Assembly (NCBI GenBank): GCA_046597375.1
Contig: JBKJKM010000309.1
Coordinates: 1 to 13,706 of the forward strand
From: DATLED01 sp046597375
Lineage (GTDB): Bacteria > Actinomycetota > Acidimicrobiia > Acidimicrobiales > CADCTF01
Length of the DNA: 13,706 bases
Direction of reading: 5' to 3'
The position numbers and the translations under genes were made by a program. Under the pieces are notes generated by a model, which saw nothing but the letters and a program-made list of their open reading frames with translations, had not been told where the DNA came from and searched no databases. How positions within the stretch are numbered: the stretch's first letter is position 1; each line of letters starts with the position of its first letter. Shown here piece by piece: positions 1 through 7,122 of this stretch.

Positions 1-8
1 CTTCTAGC

Positions 9-770
9 TCAGTGGTCCCGGCGAGCCTCGGCGCGCTCATCCTCCACGTCGCGCAGCTGCCGGTCTTCGCGATTCCCAGCATCGTTGCGGTGTGGATCAT
101 CCTCGCGGTCACGGCGCCGAGCGTCGGCGCTTTCGTACTGGGGCGCCGTCTCGGGGTCGGACGCCTTCCCGGGGTCGGCCGGCGAGCGGAGGGTCAGCAC
201 TTGGGCAATGACGGCCTTGGAGAGTGAACCGACACCACGAGGGGCTTCCGGGGATCGCCGAGCGGGGCGGCTGCGGGTCGCGACGGGCGCCGTTGGGGGC
301 GCGACCGTCAATACCGCAGGGACCGCAGGGACCGTAGCGAGGTCGGGCGATGGCACTACCGGCGGCGGAGACGCAGCGACCGGCAGCGCTGGGGCGGCGA
401 CCGACGTCGTCCCCGAACCTGTTCTCGAATCGAGCCGACCTCCGCCGTCCTCCCGGGCGGGGAGCCGGATGGCCGCCAGGAGAACGTCGTCGGTCGTCGT
501 AGCTTCAGAACGGCGGTCGGTGCGGACGGCCGACCGGGGTCGGGCGGGCGCAGGGCGGATGCGTAGCGCGGTTTCGCTCGGCACGGTCAGGCCGGGTGCC
601 AGTGCCGCATCCTCGGCCCTCTTGCCAAGGTCGGCCGTCGTTCCGCCGACGATCAGCGTGACCGTGAGCGCCGCCGCGCCGGCCGCCAGCGCCGCCGGCA
701 CGAGGTCGCGTAGCACTCGCACCTTGCGTGCAGTCGCCGGCGAGTTGTCGTGCCGAAGCGTCGGGTCCAT
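9..770 (-). CDS. Hypothetical single-pass membrane protein, Pro/Ala-rich with charged C-terminal tail
   Basis: The 253-residue product is not recognised. A basic N-terminus (to about residue 21) precedes one hydrophobic segment at about 22-43. A long low-complexity part rich in Pro, Ala, Val and Thr follows (about 70-170). The last 45 residues are dense in Arg, Asp and Glu and probably disordered or coiled. The basic N-terminus predicts the long C-terminal part outside the membrane, but its charge makes this uncertain. Start is ATG at 770; stop TGA at 9-11. It lies 92 bp downstream of another one-TM gene on the same strand, and the juxtamembrane stretches look alike (LRDLVP here, VRDFVP there), so the two may be distant paralogues. 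Coding status is supported by the membrane segment and start context rather than by family similarity. The low-complexity part could be over-predicted. Confidence 0.6.
   Translation of the reverse strand: MDPTLRHDNSPATARKVRVLRDLVPAALAAGAAALTVTLIVGGTTADLGKRAEDAALAPGLTVPSETALRIRPAPARPRSAVRTDRRSEATTTDDVLLAAIRLPAREDGGGRLDSRTGSGTTSVAAPALPVAASPPPVVPSPDLATVPAVPAVLTVAPPTAPVATRSRPARRSPEAPRGVGSLSKAVIAQVLTLRSPADPGKASDPETAPQYESADARRRDREDDPHRNDAGNREDRQLRDVEDERAEARRDH
313..336. repeat. Short tandem repeat, 9-bp unit (accgcaggg)
   Basis: Two perfect copies of accgcaggg (313-321 and 322-330) are followed by a partial third copy. They lie in the Pro/Ala/Val-rich linker of the minus-strand gene and encode repeated Val-Pro-Ala. 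The run is in frame, so copy-number change would only lengthen or shorten the linker. Confidence 0.5.
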
Positions 771-862
771 GAAACTCTCGAATCGGGTGTACTGCGAACA
801 GTGCTTCTATCAACACTATCCGCGTTCACGCTCTGATGCCCGACTTCTCCGAATTTCAAACC
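771..862 (-). promoter_or_regulatory. AT-richer intergenic leader upstream of the 9-770 gene; probable promoter region
   Basis: These 92 bp are visibly lower in GC than the rest of the window and separate two minus-strand genes, so a promoter for the downstream gene is likely here. A short inverted repeat (actg-cgaa-cagt, 791-802) and a direct repeat of ctatc spaced by four bases (808-821) are visible. I could not assign -35 and -10 boxes with any confidence. Confidence 0.3.
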
Positions 863-1297
863 TCAGGGCGGAGACACTTCCACGACGGTGCCGAGCACCT
901 CGATTCGCTCGGGCGCCGCCTTGACGGTGCGAACGCTCGCCTCCACCGCCCGGGTCTCCGCGACCACGCCCGGCCCGGTGGCGGGTTGCGCCCGTTCGAA
1001 CGCACGGGCCAGGACGGCCGATCCGCCCCCGACGAGCAGCGTGGCCACAGACACGGCGGTGAAGACCGGAACGAAGTCGCGCACGAGCTCGGTCGCACCA
1101 CGCAGCGGCCGGCGGCGCGGCGACACCACGTGCAGGCTCGCCGAAGCCGGGAGGAGGAGCCCTACCGCGGCGGCGACCCGACGGGGTTCGATCTCCGGCC
1201 CGACCAGGACATGAACGTCGTCGTCCACCACGGAGCAGGCCAGCACCCCGGGAACGGCGCGCAGCCGCTGCTCGAGCACCCCGCCGCCGCTTCCCAC
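863..1297 (-). CDS. Hypothetical small one-TM protein with N-terminal alpha/beta domain
   Basis: The 144-residue product is unrecognised. Residues 7-57 read like a small alpha/beta domain: a helix with 'RLRAVPGV', then strands including 'DDDVHVLVG', then a second helix. This resembles the 'interface of a small sensor' folds seen before membrane anchors, but I cannot name a family. One membrane segment lies at about 73-97, followed by a roughly 45-residue tail. The start is GTG at 1297, 9 bp after the TAG stop of the upstream methyltransferase gene (1307-1309), so co-transcription with it is likely. No strong ribosome-binding site is visible. The VRDFVP motif just before the membrane segment resembles the protein encoded at 9-770. 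Confidence 0.65.
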   Translation of the reverse strand: MGSGGGVLEQRLRAVPGVLACSVVDDDVHVLVGPEIEPRRVAAAVGLLLPASASLHVVSPRRRPLRGATELVRDFVPVFTAVSVATLLVGGGSAVLARAFERAQPATGPGVVAETRAVEASVRTVKAAPERIEVLGTVVEVSPP

Positions 1298-1306
1298 GGC
1301 GCCAGA

Positions 1307-2503
1307 CTACGGCCCGTCGAGGTCGAGAACCGAGACGGCCTCGATGTGGAACGTGTCGGGAAACGCATCCACGAGGTCGACCGAGCGGAGTCGATAACCG
1401 GCCTCGGCCAACAAGGCGGCGTCACGCGCCAAGGACGCCGGGTCGCACGACACGAGGACGAGTCGCGGGGCGCCAGCCGCCACGAGCGCGCGCACGCCAG
1501 GACGTCCGAGACCGGTGCGGGATGGATCGGCGACGACCACGTCGGCCGGGGCCTCGCCGGGACGTGGACGCCACTGTCCGACCTCGCCTTGCATCACGAC
1601 GGCGTCGAGATCGGCCAGGTTGACGCGTGCGTCGTCGACGGCCGAGCCGTGGGTCTCGATCGACGTGATCCGTGCGCCATGAGCTCGGCCGATGGTGGCC
1701 CCGAAGAGGCCCACGCCGGCATAGGCATCGACGAGGTGCCCGCCGGTCGGCAGAGCCGACCCGATGGCCGTGGCGACGGCGGCGACGAGAGCGGACGCGG
1801 CCACCGGACCGGCCTGGAAGAACGAGCCCATCGAGATCTGCAGCCACGCGCCGGCGACCTCCTCGTGGATGATCGAGTCCGGACCCACCGCCACGTCATC
1901 CGGCACCTCGACCGCACCTCCGGCGCGATCGGGATCGACCAAGACGGCGCGCTCGCCGGAGGCCACCCCGACGCGCAGCACGACCTCCGACGCCCCGCGG
2001 AACCGGCCGCGAACGATGAGGTCCTCGAGGCGCGGGTGGCTGGCCAGACAGGCGTCCGTCGGGATCACGTCGTTTCCCTGACGGCGGCGCTGCCCGGCCC
2101 TCCCGGCGCCATCCACACCGAGGCGGGCCGTCGATCGGACCGATCGGAGCGGTCCGGCGATCGGCCCCGACACCTCCATCTCGATGTGAGCGATGCGCCG
2201 GAGGGCGTCGACGACGATGTCGGCCTTCAGGCGACCCTGCGCCGACGGACGAACGTGTTGCCACGGACAGCCGCCGCAGCCGGCCGCCAACGCGACACAG
2301 GGAGGAGCAATCCGGTCGGGAGACGCATCGATCACGTCGAGAACGACGGCGCGAGCGAAGTCCTTCTTGGCCGCGATCACGTCGACCCGCACCCGTTCGC
2401 CAGGGAGCGCGCCGGCCACGAAGACGACGCGTCCGTCGGCGTCGCGTGCAATGGCATCGCCACCCGCGGCCATGCCGGTCAAGGTCAGCTCGAGGGGTGT
2501 CAC
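1307..2503 (-). CDS. Class I SAM-dependent RNA m5U methyltransferase, TrmA/RlmC/RlmD family
   Basis: This 398-residue enzyme probably methylates C5 of a uridine in rRNA or tRNA. An N-terminal TRAM-like RNA-binding domain (about 1-60, with 'VVFVAGALPGERV') is followed by an iron-sulfur cluster motif: Cys69, Cys76, Cys79 ('CGGCPWQH') and probably Cys152. The methyltransferase domain contains FFQ at 228-230, the SAM-binding stretch 'VDAYAGVGLFG' (258-268), 'DPSRTGLG' (326-333), the catalytic-cysteine motif 'SCDPASLARD' (Cys353) and the C-terminal 'FPDTFHIE' with the expected general base Glu388. Length fits the family and all key residues are present. Which uridine it modifies cannot be told, so no symbol is given. 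The start is GTG at 2503; an upstream in-frame TAG leaves no other option. Its GGAGG (2505-2509) sits only one base before the start, which is unusually close. It lies 24 bp after the PhoU/TrkA_C gene. Confidence 0.93.
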   Translation of the reverse strand: MTPLELTLTGMAAGGDAIARDADGRVVFVAGALPGERVRVDVIAAKKDFARAVVLDVIDASPDRIAPPCVALAAGCGGCPWQHVRPSAQGRLKADIVVDALRRIAHIEMEVSGPIAGPLRSVRSTARLGVDGAGRAGQRRRQGNDVIPTDACLASHPRLEDLIVRGRFRGASEVVLRVGVASGERAVLVDPDRAGGAVEVPDDVAVGPDSIIHEEVAGAWLQISMGSFFQAGPVAASALVAAVATAIGSALPTGGHLVDAYAGVGLFGATIGRAHGARITSIETHGSAVDDARVNLADLDAVVMQGEVGQWRPRPGEAPADVVVADPSRTGLGRPGVRALVAAGAPRLVLVSCDPASLARDAALLAEAGYRLRSVDLVDAFPDTFHIEAVSVLDLDGP

Positions 2504-2527
2504 GCCTCCAGCTTGGACCAGGCTCGG

Positions 2528-3757
2528 CTACGGGTGGGGGTAGGCGACCAGCTCGTCTTCGCCGGTGTCGGAATCTTCGACGAGACGGAATCCGCAGCGC
2601 TCGGCCAGGAGCGAGTGGCCCTCGTCAGGCCCCGTGGCGATGATCTCGTCGTCGGGTCGGAGCACCACGTCGGGCCGAGGACGGTAGAAGTAGCGGCCGC
2701 CGCGACGAATGGCCAACACGAAGAACCCGGTCTCGGTCTCGAGCCGCAGCTGACTGAGCGACTTGTCGTCGGCCTGCGAGCCGGCCGCCACCGGCACCCG
2801 CACCACCACCTCGTCAGCGTCGCCGAGCGCCAGCGCCAGCACCGGGTGCAGCTCCTCGCCCTTCTCGATCAGCCACACCATCTGTTGGGCGGCGTTGCCG
2901 ATCTCCTCGGCCGCGCGCGACAGGTGCAGCAGGCCACGCAACGGTGATGGGTCGTCGTGATCGGCGGCCGCCCGCAACACCCACGACTCGAGCCGCTCGC
3001 GCATCTGATCGAGGCGATCCTCGAGGTGGTTGACCTCGGTGGCCAGGCCGCGGTCGCGCAGCACCAAAGCCGAGTACGCCAGGCCGACGGCGACCTCGGA
3101 GATGTTTTTCATCTCCACGAGGATGTCGATGGCCCGGCCCAGCTCGGTGACCGTGCCCTCGGGCTCGGGCGTAGGCGGCTCCCACTCGGGGGCATTGGTC
3201 AGCGCCCGCAGCACGGCGATGCCCTCACGAGCACCTTGGAGGAACAACACGTCGCCGGGCACCAGCACCTCGTCGCCGTCGACGTCAGTGTTCCAGTTGC
3301 GACCTCGCCGAATGGCGACGACTCGCATGCCGGCTCGGGTCGGGAGCTCGAGGGCGGACAACGGTCGGTGGGCGATGTGCGAACCATCCCGCACCGCGAC
3401 CCGGTGCGACACCTCCTCGGCGGCCGACAGGTCGGCCACCAACGCTCGCGGGATGCCAAGCCGGCGGGTGACGATGCGGCTGATGTCGACGGCGGCGTTG
3501 CCCATCCGCTCGATGGCGCCGATGACCTGGAGCACCGACGCCATGGCGTCGGCGTCGCGCGGCGAACGGGCCGCGACGACGCAGATGGCCCGCATGTCGT
3601 GGACCAGCCCGGACAGGTCTTCCTCGAGGCCCGTCACCTCCTCGGCCATGTCATGGTCGCCGAAGTAGAGCGAGGCGTAGGCCAGGTCGACCATCAACTC
3701 CGAGGCGTCTTTGGCCGCGGCCAGCATGGCCTTGAGGTTGCGAGGTCGTTCTTCCAT
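2528..3757 (-). CDS. Tandem PhoU-TrkA_C (RCK_C) protein, probable cytosolic regulator of the adjacent MgtE-type permease
   Basis: The 409-residue soluble protein is built of two similar halves. Each has a helical PhoU-like domain (about 5-100 and 200-300) followed by a TrkA_C/RCK_C beta domain (about 105-187 and 308-388). The repeat is clear: 'ASELMVDLAYASL' against 'ISEVAVGLAYSAL', and 'GMRVVAIRRGR' against 'GFFVLAIRRGG', each followed by 'P(G/D)D' before a strand. TrkA_C domains bind small ligands in K+ channel and transporter gating subunits. No membrane segment and no NAD-binding RCK_N domain is visible. The ATG start at 3757 is 23 bp downstream of the permease stop. The permease lacks the cytosolic N and CBS domains of classical MgtE, so this protein may supply the gating function in trans (inference). 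The PhoU/TrkA_C plus MgtE-permease pairing is known from other genomes; its ligand is not evident here. Confidence 0.85.
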   Translation of the reverse strand: MEERPRNLKAMLAAAKDASELMVDLAYASLYFGDHDMAEEVTGLEEDLSGLVHDMRAICVVAARSPRDADAMASVLQVIGAIERMGNAAVDISRIVTRRLGIPRALVADLSAAEEVSHRVAVRDGSHIAHRPLSALELPTRAGMRVVAIRRGRNWNTDVDGDEVLVPGDVLFLQGAREGIAVLRALTNAPEWEPPTPEPEGTVTELGRAIDILVEMKNISEVAVGLAYSALVLRDRGLATEVNHLEDRLDQMRERLESWVLRAAADHDDPSPLRGLLHLSRAAEEIGNAAQQMVWLIEKGEELHPVLALALGDADEVVVRVPVAAGSQADDKSLSQLRLETETGFFVLAIRRGGRYFYRPRPDVVLRPDDEIIATGPDEGHSLLAERCGFRLVEDSDTGEDELVAYPHP

Positions 3758-3780
3758 GGTGCGAGGTCGCTCCAGCGTAC

Positions 3781-5013
3781 TCAGCTGATCCCGAGGATCA
3801 CGATGGCGAGGATGAGGGTGAAGGCGCCGATGAAGTCCACCGACGAACTCACCACGGGAATCCCATAGGTGTCGGGGTCGACCCCGCCCCGCACGGCCAG
3901 GATGGTCCCGTAGTAGGCGAGGGCGACGACGAAGAGCATGGCGACCAGACCTCCGGCCATCGACGCAATGACCATCGAGACAATGCCGGGGCTGGCCTGC
4001 CCGAGCGCTCGGCCGACGAGGTGGGCTCCGAGGCCGTTGAAGGCGAACACGGGGATGGCCAGGAGGTAGACGTAGAACATGTCGCTGCGGGCGGCGCGTG
4101 TGGGCACCGGCTGCGGGATGACGACGCCGAGGTGGATCTTGCTCGACAGCCGTCCGGACAAGATGCCGCCCAGCGCACCGGCGCTGCTGAGTTGCGCGGG
4201 CACGAGCACCAGCAGGGCCGGAAAGGTGGCGAAGGCAGCGAACCGCTTCTCGAGCAGGATCCCGGCCATCGCGCTGATGGCGCCGGCCACGGCCAGGATC
4301 GGCAGTGACTCCTTGACGATCCGGCGCAACTGCTCCAGCTTCGAGCGCAGGCCGATCACGGTCGCAACCACCGAAGCGATCACGAGCACCACGGCCAATG
4401 CCGGCGTGAAGATGGCGATTCCGACGCAGAAGGTGCCGACGAGTAGCGCCGGCAACGTCAACACATCGCCCAGGGTCGACACGAGCGGGGCGTTCACGTC
4501 GTCGAGGTCCCAGCCGTAGCGCACCGCGCCAGCCGTCAGGCCCAGGGTGGCGGCCATCACGACCACCGACCCGAGGGCGCCTCCCACGATCGAGATGACG
4601 GCCAGATCGACCAGCGAGATGGTATCGGCGATCCCGAGCGCGACGGCGATGGCCTTGGAGGTGATGGCCAACAACAGCGACATGGCGAGGGTCAGGATGG
4701 CGGCAGCGAGCACGTTCTGGCCGAGCACGGTGTCGCGTCGGGTCGAGAGGCGGAAGGTCCCCGAATGGATCGTCGTGGAGATGCGACTTCCGAAGGTACC
4801 GAAGATGTTGCCTCGGAGGCCGATGGCCGCCGGCACGAGGACGAGAAGACCGGGGAATCGTTCGAAGGTGCCGGTGATCGACCCGAGGAAGGCGCCGGCG
4901 GCGAGACTGGTAGTGCTGTTCAGTCCGAGCGCGACGAGACTCTGCCGGACGCCGGCGGCGTCCGGACCGAGGATCGCGCGGAGGCGTGCGCCGGGGCGGA
5001 AGCGAAGTCGCAA
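3781..5013 (-). CDS. MgtE-type divalent cation permease with two fused MgtE membrane domains
   Basis: The 410-residue integral membrane protein should carry about ten transmembrane segments as two MgtE membrane domains in one chain, an SLC41-like layout. The halves repeat each other: residues 53-85 ('FPGLLVLVPA' to 'RISTTIHSG') match 264-296 ('FPALLVLVPA' to 'RLSSKIHLG'). Candidate ion-path acids recur: Asp171, Asp172 and Asp183 ('STLGDVLTLP') against Asp379, Asp381 and Asp393 ('SSSVDFIGA'). There is no N-terminal MgtE_N or CBS domain, so it differs from classical MgtE and may rely on the PhoU/TrkA_C protein encoded next. Mg2+ or another divalent cation is the likely substrate by family, but specificity is not provable. 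The start is TTG at 5013; the frame is open only to a stop at 5050-5052 and has no ATG or GTG before it, and the first internal Met is far inside. It is probably the first gene of the minus-strand operon. Confidence 0.88.
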   Translation of the reverse strand: MRLRFRPGARLRAILGPDAAGVRQSLVALGLNSTTSLAAGAFLGSITGTFERFPGLLVLVPAAIGLRGNIFGTFGSRISTTIHSGTFRLSTRRDTVLGQNVLAAAILTLAMSLLLAITSKAIAVALGIADTISLVDLAVISIVGGALGSVVVMAATLGLTAGAVRYGWDLDDVNAPLVSTLGDVLTLPALLVGTFCVGIAIFTPALAVVLVIASVVATVIGLRSKLEQLRRIVKESLPILAVAGAISAMAGILLEKRFAAFATFPALLVLVPAQLSSAGALGGILSGRLSSKIHLGVVIPQPVPTRAARSDMFYVYLLAIPVFAFNGLGAHLVGRALGQASPGIVSMVIASMAGGLVAMLFVVALAYYGTILAVRGGVDPDTYGIPVVSSSVDFIGAFTLILAIVILGIS

Positions 5014-5105
5014 GGGAGTCGATGGGGCGTTGGAGGCACCACGGCGAGGCTACCCGCCAGACGCGTCAGGAACGGTCTGCGGTGCTTCCCGTCTAGCTTC
5101 CGACC
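5014..5105. promoter_or_regulatory. Divergent intergenic region between the permease operon and the DUF885 gene
   Basis: These 92 bp separate the TTG start of the leftward permease and the ATG of the rightward DUF885 gene, so promoters in both directions are expected here. No Shine-Dalgarno site precedes either start and I could not assign convincing promoter boxes or an operator. Confidence 0.3.
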
Positions 5106-6737
5106 ATGGCCGAAACCCTGGACCAGCTCATCGAGGCCTTCCTCGCCGAGGAGGTGGAGGAGAGCCCGACGACGGCGACTCGGCTCGGGATCGAGGGGCA
5201 CGACGGGAGGCTCGGCGACTTCTCGGCCGAGGGCTACGCCCGGCGGGAGCGGGCCGAGGACGGATGGGTCGAACGATTCACCGGGCTGCCCGACGACGCC
5301 TTGTCGTTCGATGAGCGCATCGACCGCGACCTCGTGTTGTCCACCCTGCGGGGTCGGCAGGTCCTGCGGTCATGGTCGGTGTGGCGACGCGATCCCGCCA
5401 CCTACCTCGGGCCCTGCCTCTCGGGCATCTTCAGCCTGTTCCTCAACCGGACGCACGCCGAGCCTGCGCTGGCAGGGTTCGCCGGAGATCGGCTTCGCGA
5501 GATCCCGGCCGTCCTCGACGCCGCCCGCGCCAATCTCGACCCGTCCGTCGCCGCGCCGCTGTTCCTCGAGCGGGCCAGGGGAACGTGTCGAGCGGGCATC
5601 GCTTACGCACGCGACCTCGTCCCCGCCGAAGTGGCGGACGACCGGCTGCGCCGCCAACTGGCGGAGGCCGGCGAGGTCGCGGCCATCGCCCTCGAGGGTT
5701 TCCTCGACTTCCTCGTCGACTTGGGCGAGCGGGCGCAGGGCGACTGGGCCCTCGGCGAGGGCCGGTACAGCGAACTCCTCCAGAGCAAGGAGCTCCTCGG
5801 CTACGGCGCCGCCGCCATGCGCGAGCGCGGCCAGTTGGCCTACGACGAGCTCAGCGACGAGATGTCCGAGCTGGCCGCCACGATCGACCCGAACGGTGGC
5901 GGCGACTGGCAGGCGTTGGTCAAGGTTCTCAACCAGGACCACCCGTCCAGCCCAGAGGCCATGCGCCAGGCCTACGCCGATGCGACCGAACGGGCCCGGC
6001 AGTTTCTGCTCGAGACCGGCATCGTGACGATGCCGGAAGGCGAGCAGTGTCGCGTGCTGCCATCGCCCCCGTTCCAGCGTCCCGTCCTGGCCGTCGCCTC
6101 GTACAGCACGCCTCCCGCGTTCGGGTCGTCGATGACGGGCACGTTCTTCGTGCCGTTCCCGCCCGATGGGACTTCCGACGAAGAGGTGCAGAAGCGACTC
6201 GAGACGAACAGCTTCCACTCGATCCCAGCCGTGTCGGTCCACGAGGCCTACCCCGGCCACCACTGGCATTTAACGACCGTGAACCTCCATCCACGTCCGA
6301 TCCGGCGCGTGCTCGGCACCTCGTACTTCATCGAGGGCTGGGGTCTGTACGCCGAGAAGCTGATGCGGGAACAGGGGTTCTTCACCGATCCACGTCACGA
6401 GCTGTGTCAGCTCGACGCCCGCATCTTTCGTGCCGCTCGCGTCGTCGTCGACACGTCACTTCACCTCGGCGACATGAGCTTCGAAGAGGCGGTCACCCAT
6501 ATGTCGACCAAGGCGTCGCTCTCAGAACCGACGGCCAGGGCCGAGGTCGGACGGTACTGCTCGTGGCCCACCCAAGCGGCGTCGTACCTGACCGGCGCCC
6601 TGGAGATCGACCGCATACGCGACCGCTACTTCGCCGAGTCGAAAGGCGATCTCCGCACCTTCAACGACACCATCGCCGGATCCGGAATGCTCCCCATCGC
6701 TCTGGCCGAGGCGACAGTGATGCATAACCGACTCTGA
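5106..6737 (+). CDS. DUF885 family protein, putative zinc metallopeptidase
   Basis: The 543-residue protein has the expected full length for DUF885. The family signature is present: 'HEAYPGHH' at residues 379-386, followed by 'EGWGLYAEKL' with Glu410. In a gluzincin-like reading, His379 and His385/His386 with a downstream glutamate would bind zinc and Glu380 would be catalytic. This is inferred from the family pattern; peptidase activity is not established for most members. No signal peptide or membrane segment is visible, so it is probably cytosolic. The start ATG at 5106 gives the N-terminus 'MAETLDQLIEAFLAEE', typical of the family. No ribosome-binding site precedes it. The gene stands alone after the divergent region, and its stop (6735-6737) overlaps the remains of a methyltransferase gene that was once probably translationally coupled to it. 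Confidence 0.88.
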   Translation: MAETLDQLIEAFLAEEVEESPTTATRLGIEGHDGRLGDFSAEGYARRERAEDGWVERFTGLPDDALSFDERIDRDLVLSTLRGRQVLRSWSVWRRDPATYLGPCLSGIFSLFLNRTHAEPALAGFAGDRLREIPAVLDAARANLDPSVAAPLFLERARGTCRAGIAYARDLVPAEVADDRLRRQLAEAGEVAAIALEGFLDFLVDLGERAQGDWALGEGRYSELLQSKELLGYGAAAMRERGQLAYDELSDEMSELAATIDPNGGGDWQALVKVLNQDHPSSPEAMRQAYADATERARQFLLETGIVTMPEGEQCRVLPSPPFQRPVLAVASYSTPPAFGSSMTGTFFVPFPPDGTSDEEVQKRLETNSFHSIPAVSVHEAYPGHHWHLTTVNLHPRPIRRVLGTSYFIEGWGLYAEKLMREQGFFTDPRHELCQLDARIFRAARVVVDTSLHLGDMSFEEAVTHMSTKASLSEPTARAEVGRYCSWPTQAASYLTGALEIDRIRDRYFAESKGDLRTFNDTIAGSGMLPIALAEATVMHNRL

Positions 6738-7120
6738 CGGCGCCGCATCCGACGCCAAGCTGCGAGCCTTGGACGACGGAGCTTGGTCGGCCGGCGCGTT
6801 CACGTTCCTCGTCTCTTCGACGCTCTTCCCAACCGCCGGGTCGTCGGCCTCGACGTCCTCTCGCGGGTGCTCGGGCTGGCCGCCGAAACGCTGGCCGATC
6901 GCGACCTCGCCGAGCGAGTCGAGCTGCGTCACCAGGGTGAGCAAGACCTCGACGATGACGACCGCTTCGATCTCGCCTGGCTCCCGTCGCCCTTCATCCC
7001 GGCGGCACTCCGCTCGACGCCGAAGCGGCGGTGCGCGCACTCACCGGCGCCGGGTTCGGCGAGGTCACCACGCGGCCCATTCCGCCGGGGGCTCCAGCCC
7101 TCTATGCCGGGCGCCGCTGA
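6724..7120 (+). pseudogene. Decayed class I SAM-dependent methyltransferase gene, with two deletion junctions
   Basis: Three pieces of one methyltransferase can be read in different frames. Piece 1 (about 6724-6790) reads 'TDSDGAASDAKLRALDDG', after an ATA codon where a start would be expected, and overlaps the end of the DUF885 gene. Piece 2 (about 6800-7004) reads 'ALPNRRVVGLDVLSRVLGLA', then 'LAERVELRHQ' and 'DLDDDDRFDLAWLPSPFIP': motif II through motif IV of a Rossmann methyltransferase. Piece 3 (about 7001-7120) reads 'GGTPLDAEAAVRALTGAGF', then 'GAPALYAGRR' and a TGA stop, the usual C-terminal end. The glycine-rich SAM loop (motif I) between pieces 1 and 2 is gone, and the post-motif segment between pieces 2 and 3 is missing. 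Both joins change frame, so no functional enzyme can be made. Its end lies 2 bp from the end of the convergent Rieske gene. Confidence 0.72.
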
Positions 7121-7122
7121 CG

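Noticed and set aside
5..27. tagctcagtggt followed by a possible gctc/gagc stem, like a tRNA D-arm
   Set aside because: No anticodon stem, T-arm at the right distance or matching acceptor strand can be found in the following 100 bases, and the stretch lies in a coding frame. A chance match is more likely.
85..924. A 279-codon plus-strand open frame
   Set aside because: It is antisense to the minus-strand one-TM protein and crosses the intergenic gap; the translation is low-complexity Arg/Ser/Ala. The minus-strand frame has a clear membrane helix and better start. The latter is itself of moderate confidence.
836..2947. A 703-codon open frame on the plus strand
   Set aside because: It runs antisense to three well-supported genes (small TM protein, RNA methyltransferase, PhoU/TrkA_C protein). 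Its translation is rich in Arg, Gly, His and Asp with no domain. This is the expected shadow frame in very GC-rich DNA.
4765..6027. A 420-codon plus-strand open frame crossing the permease and DUF885 genes
   Set aside because: It spans two divergent, well-identified genes in the wrong frames, and its Arg/Ser/Pro-rich translation has no recognisable domain.
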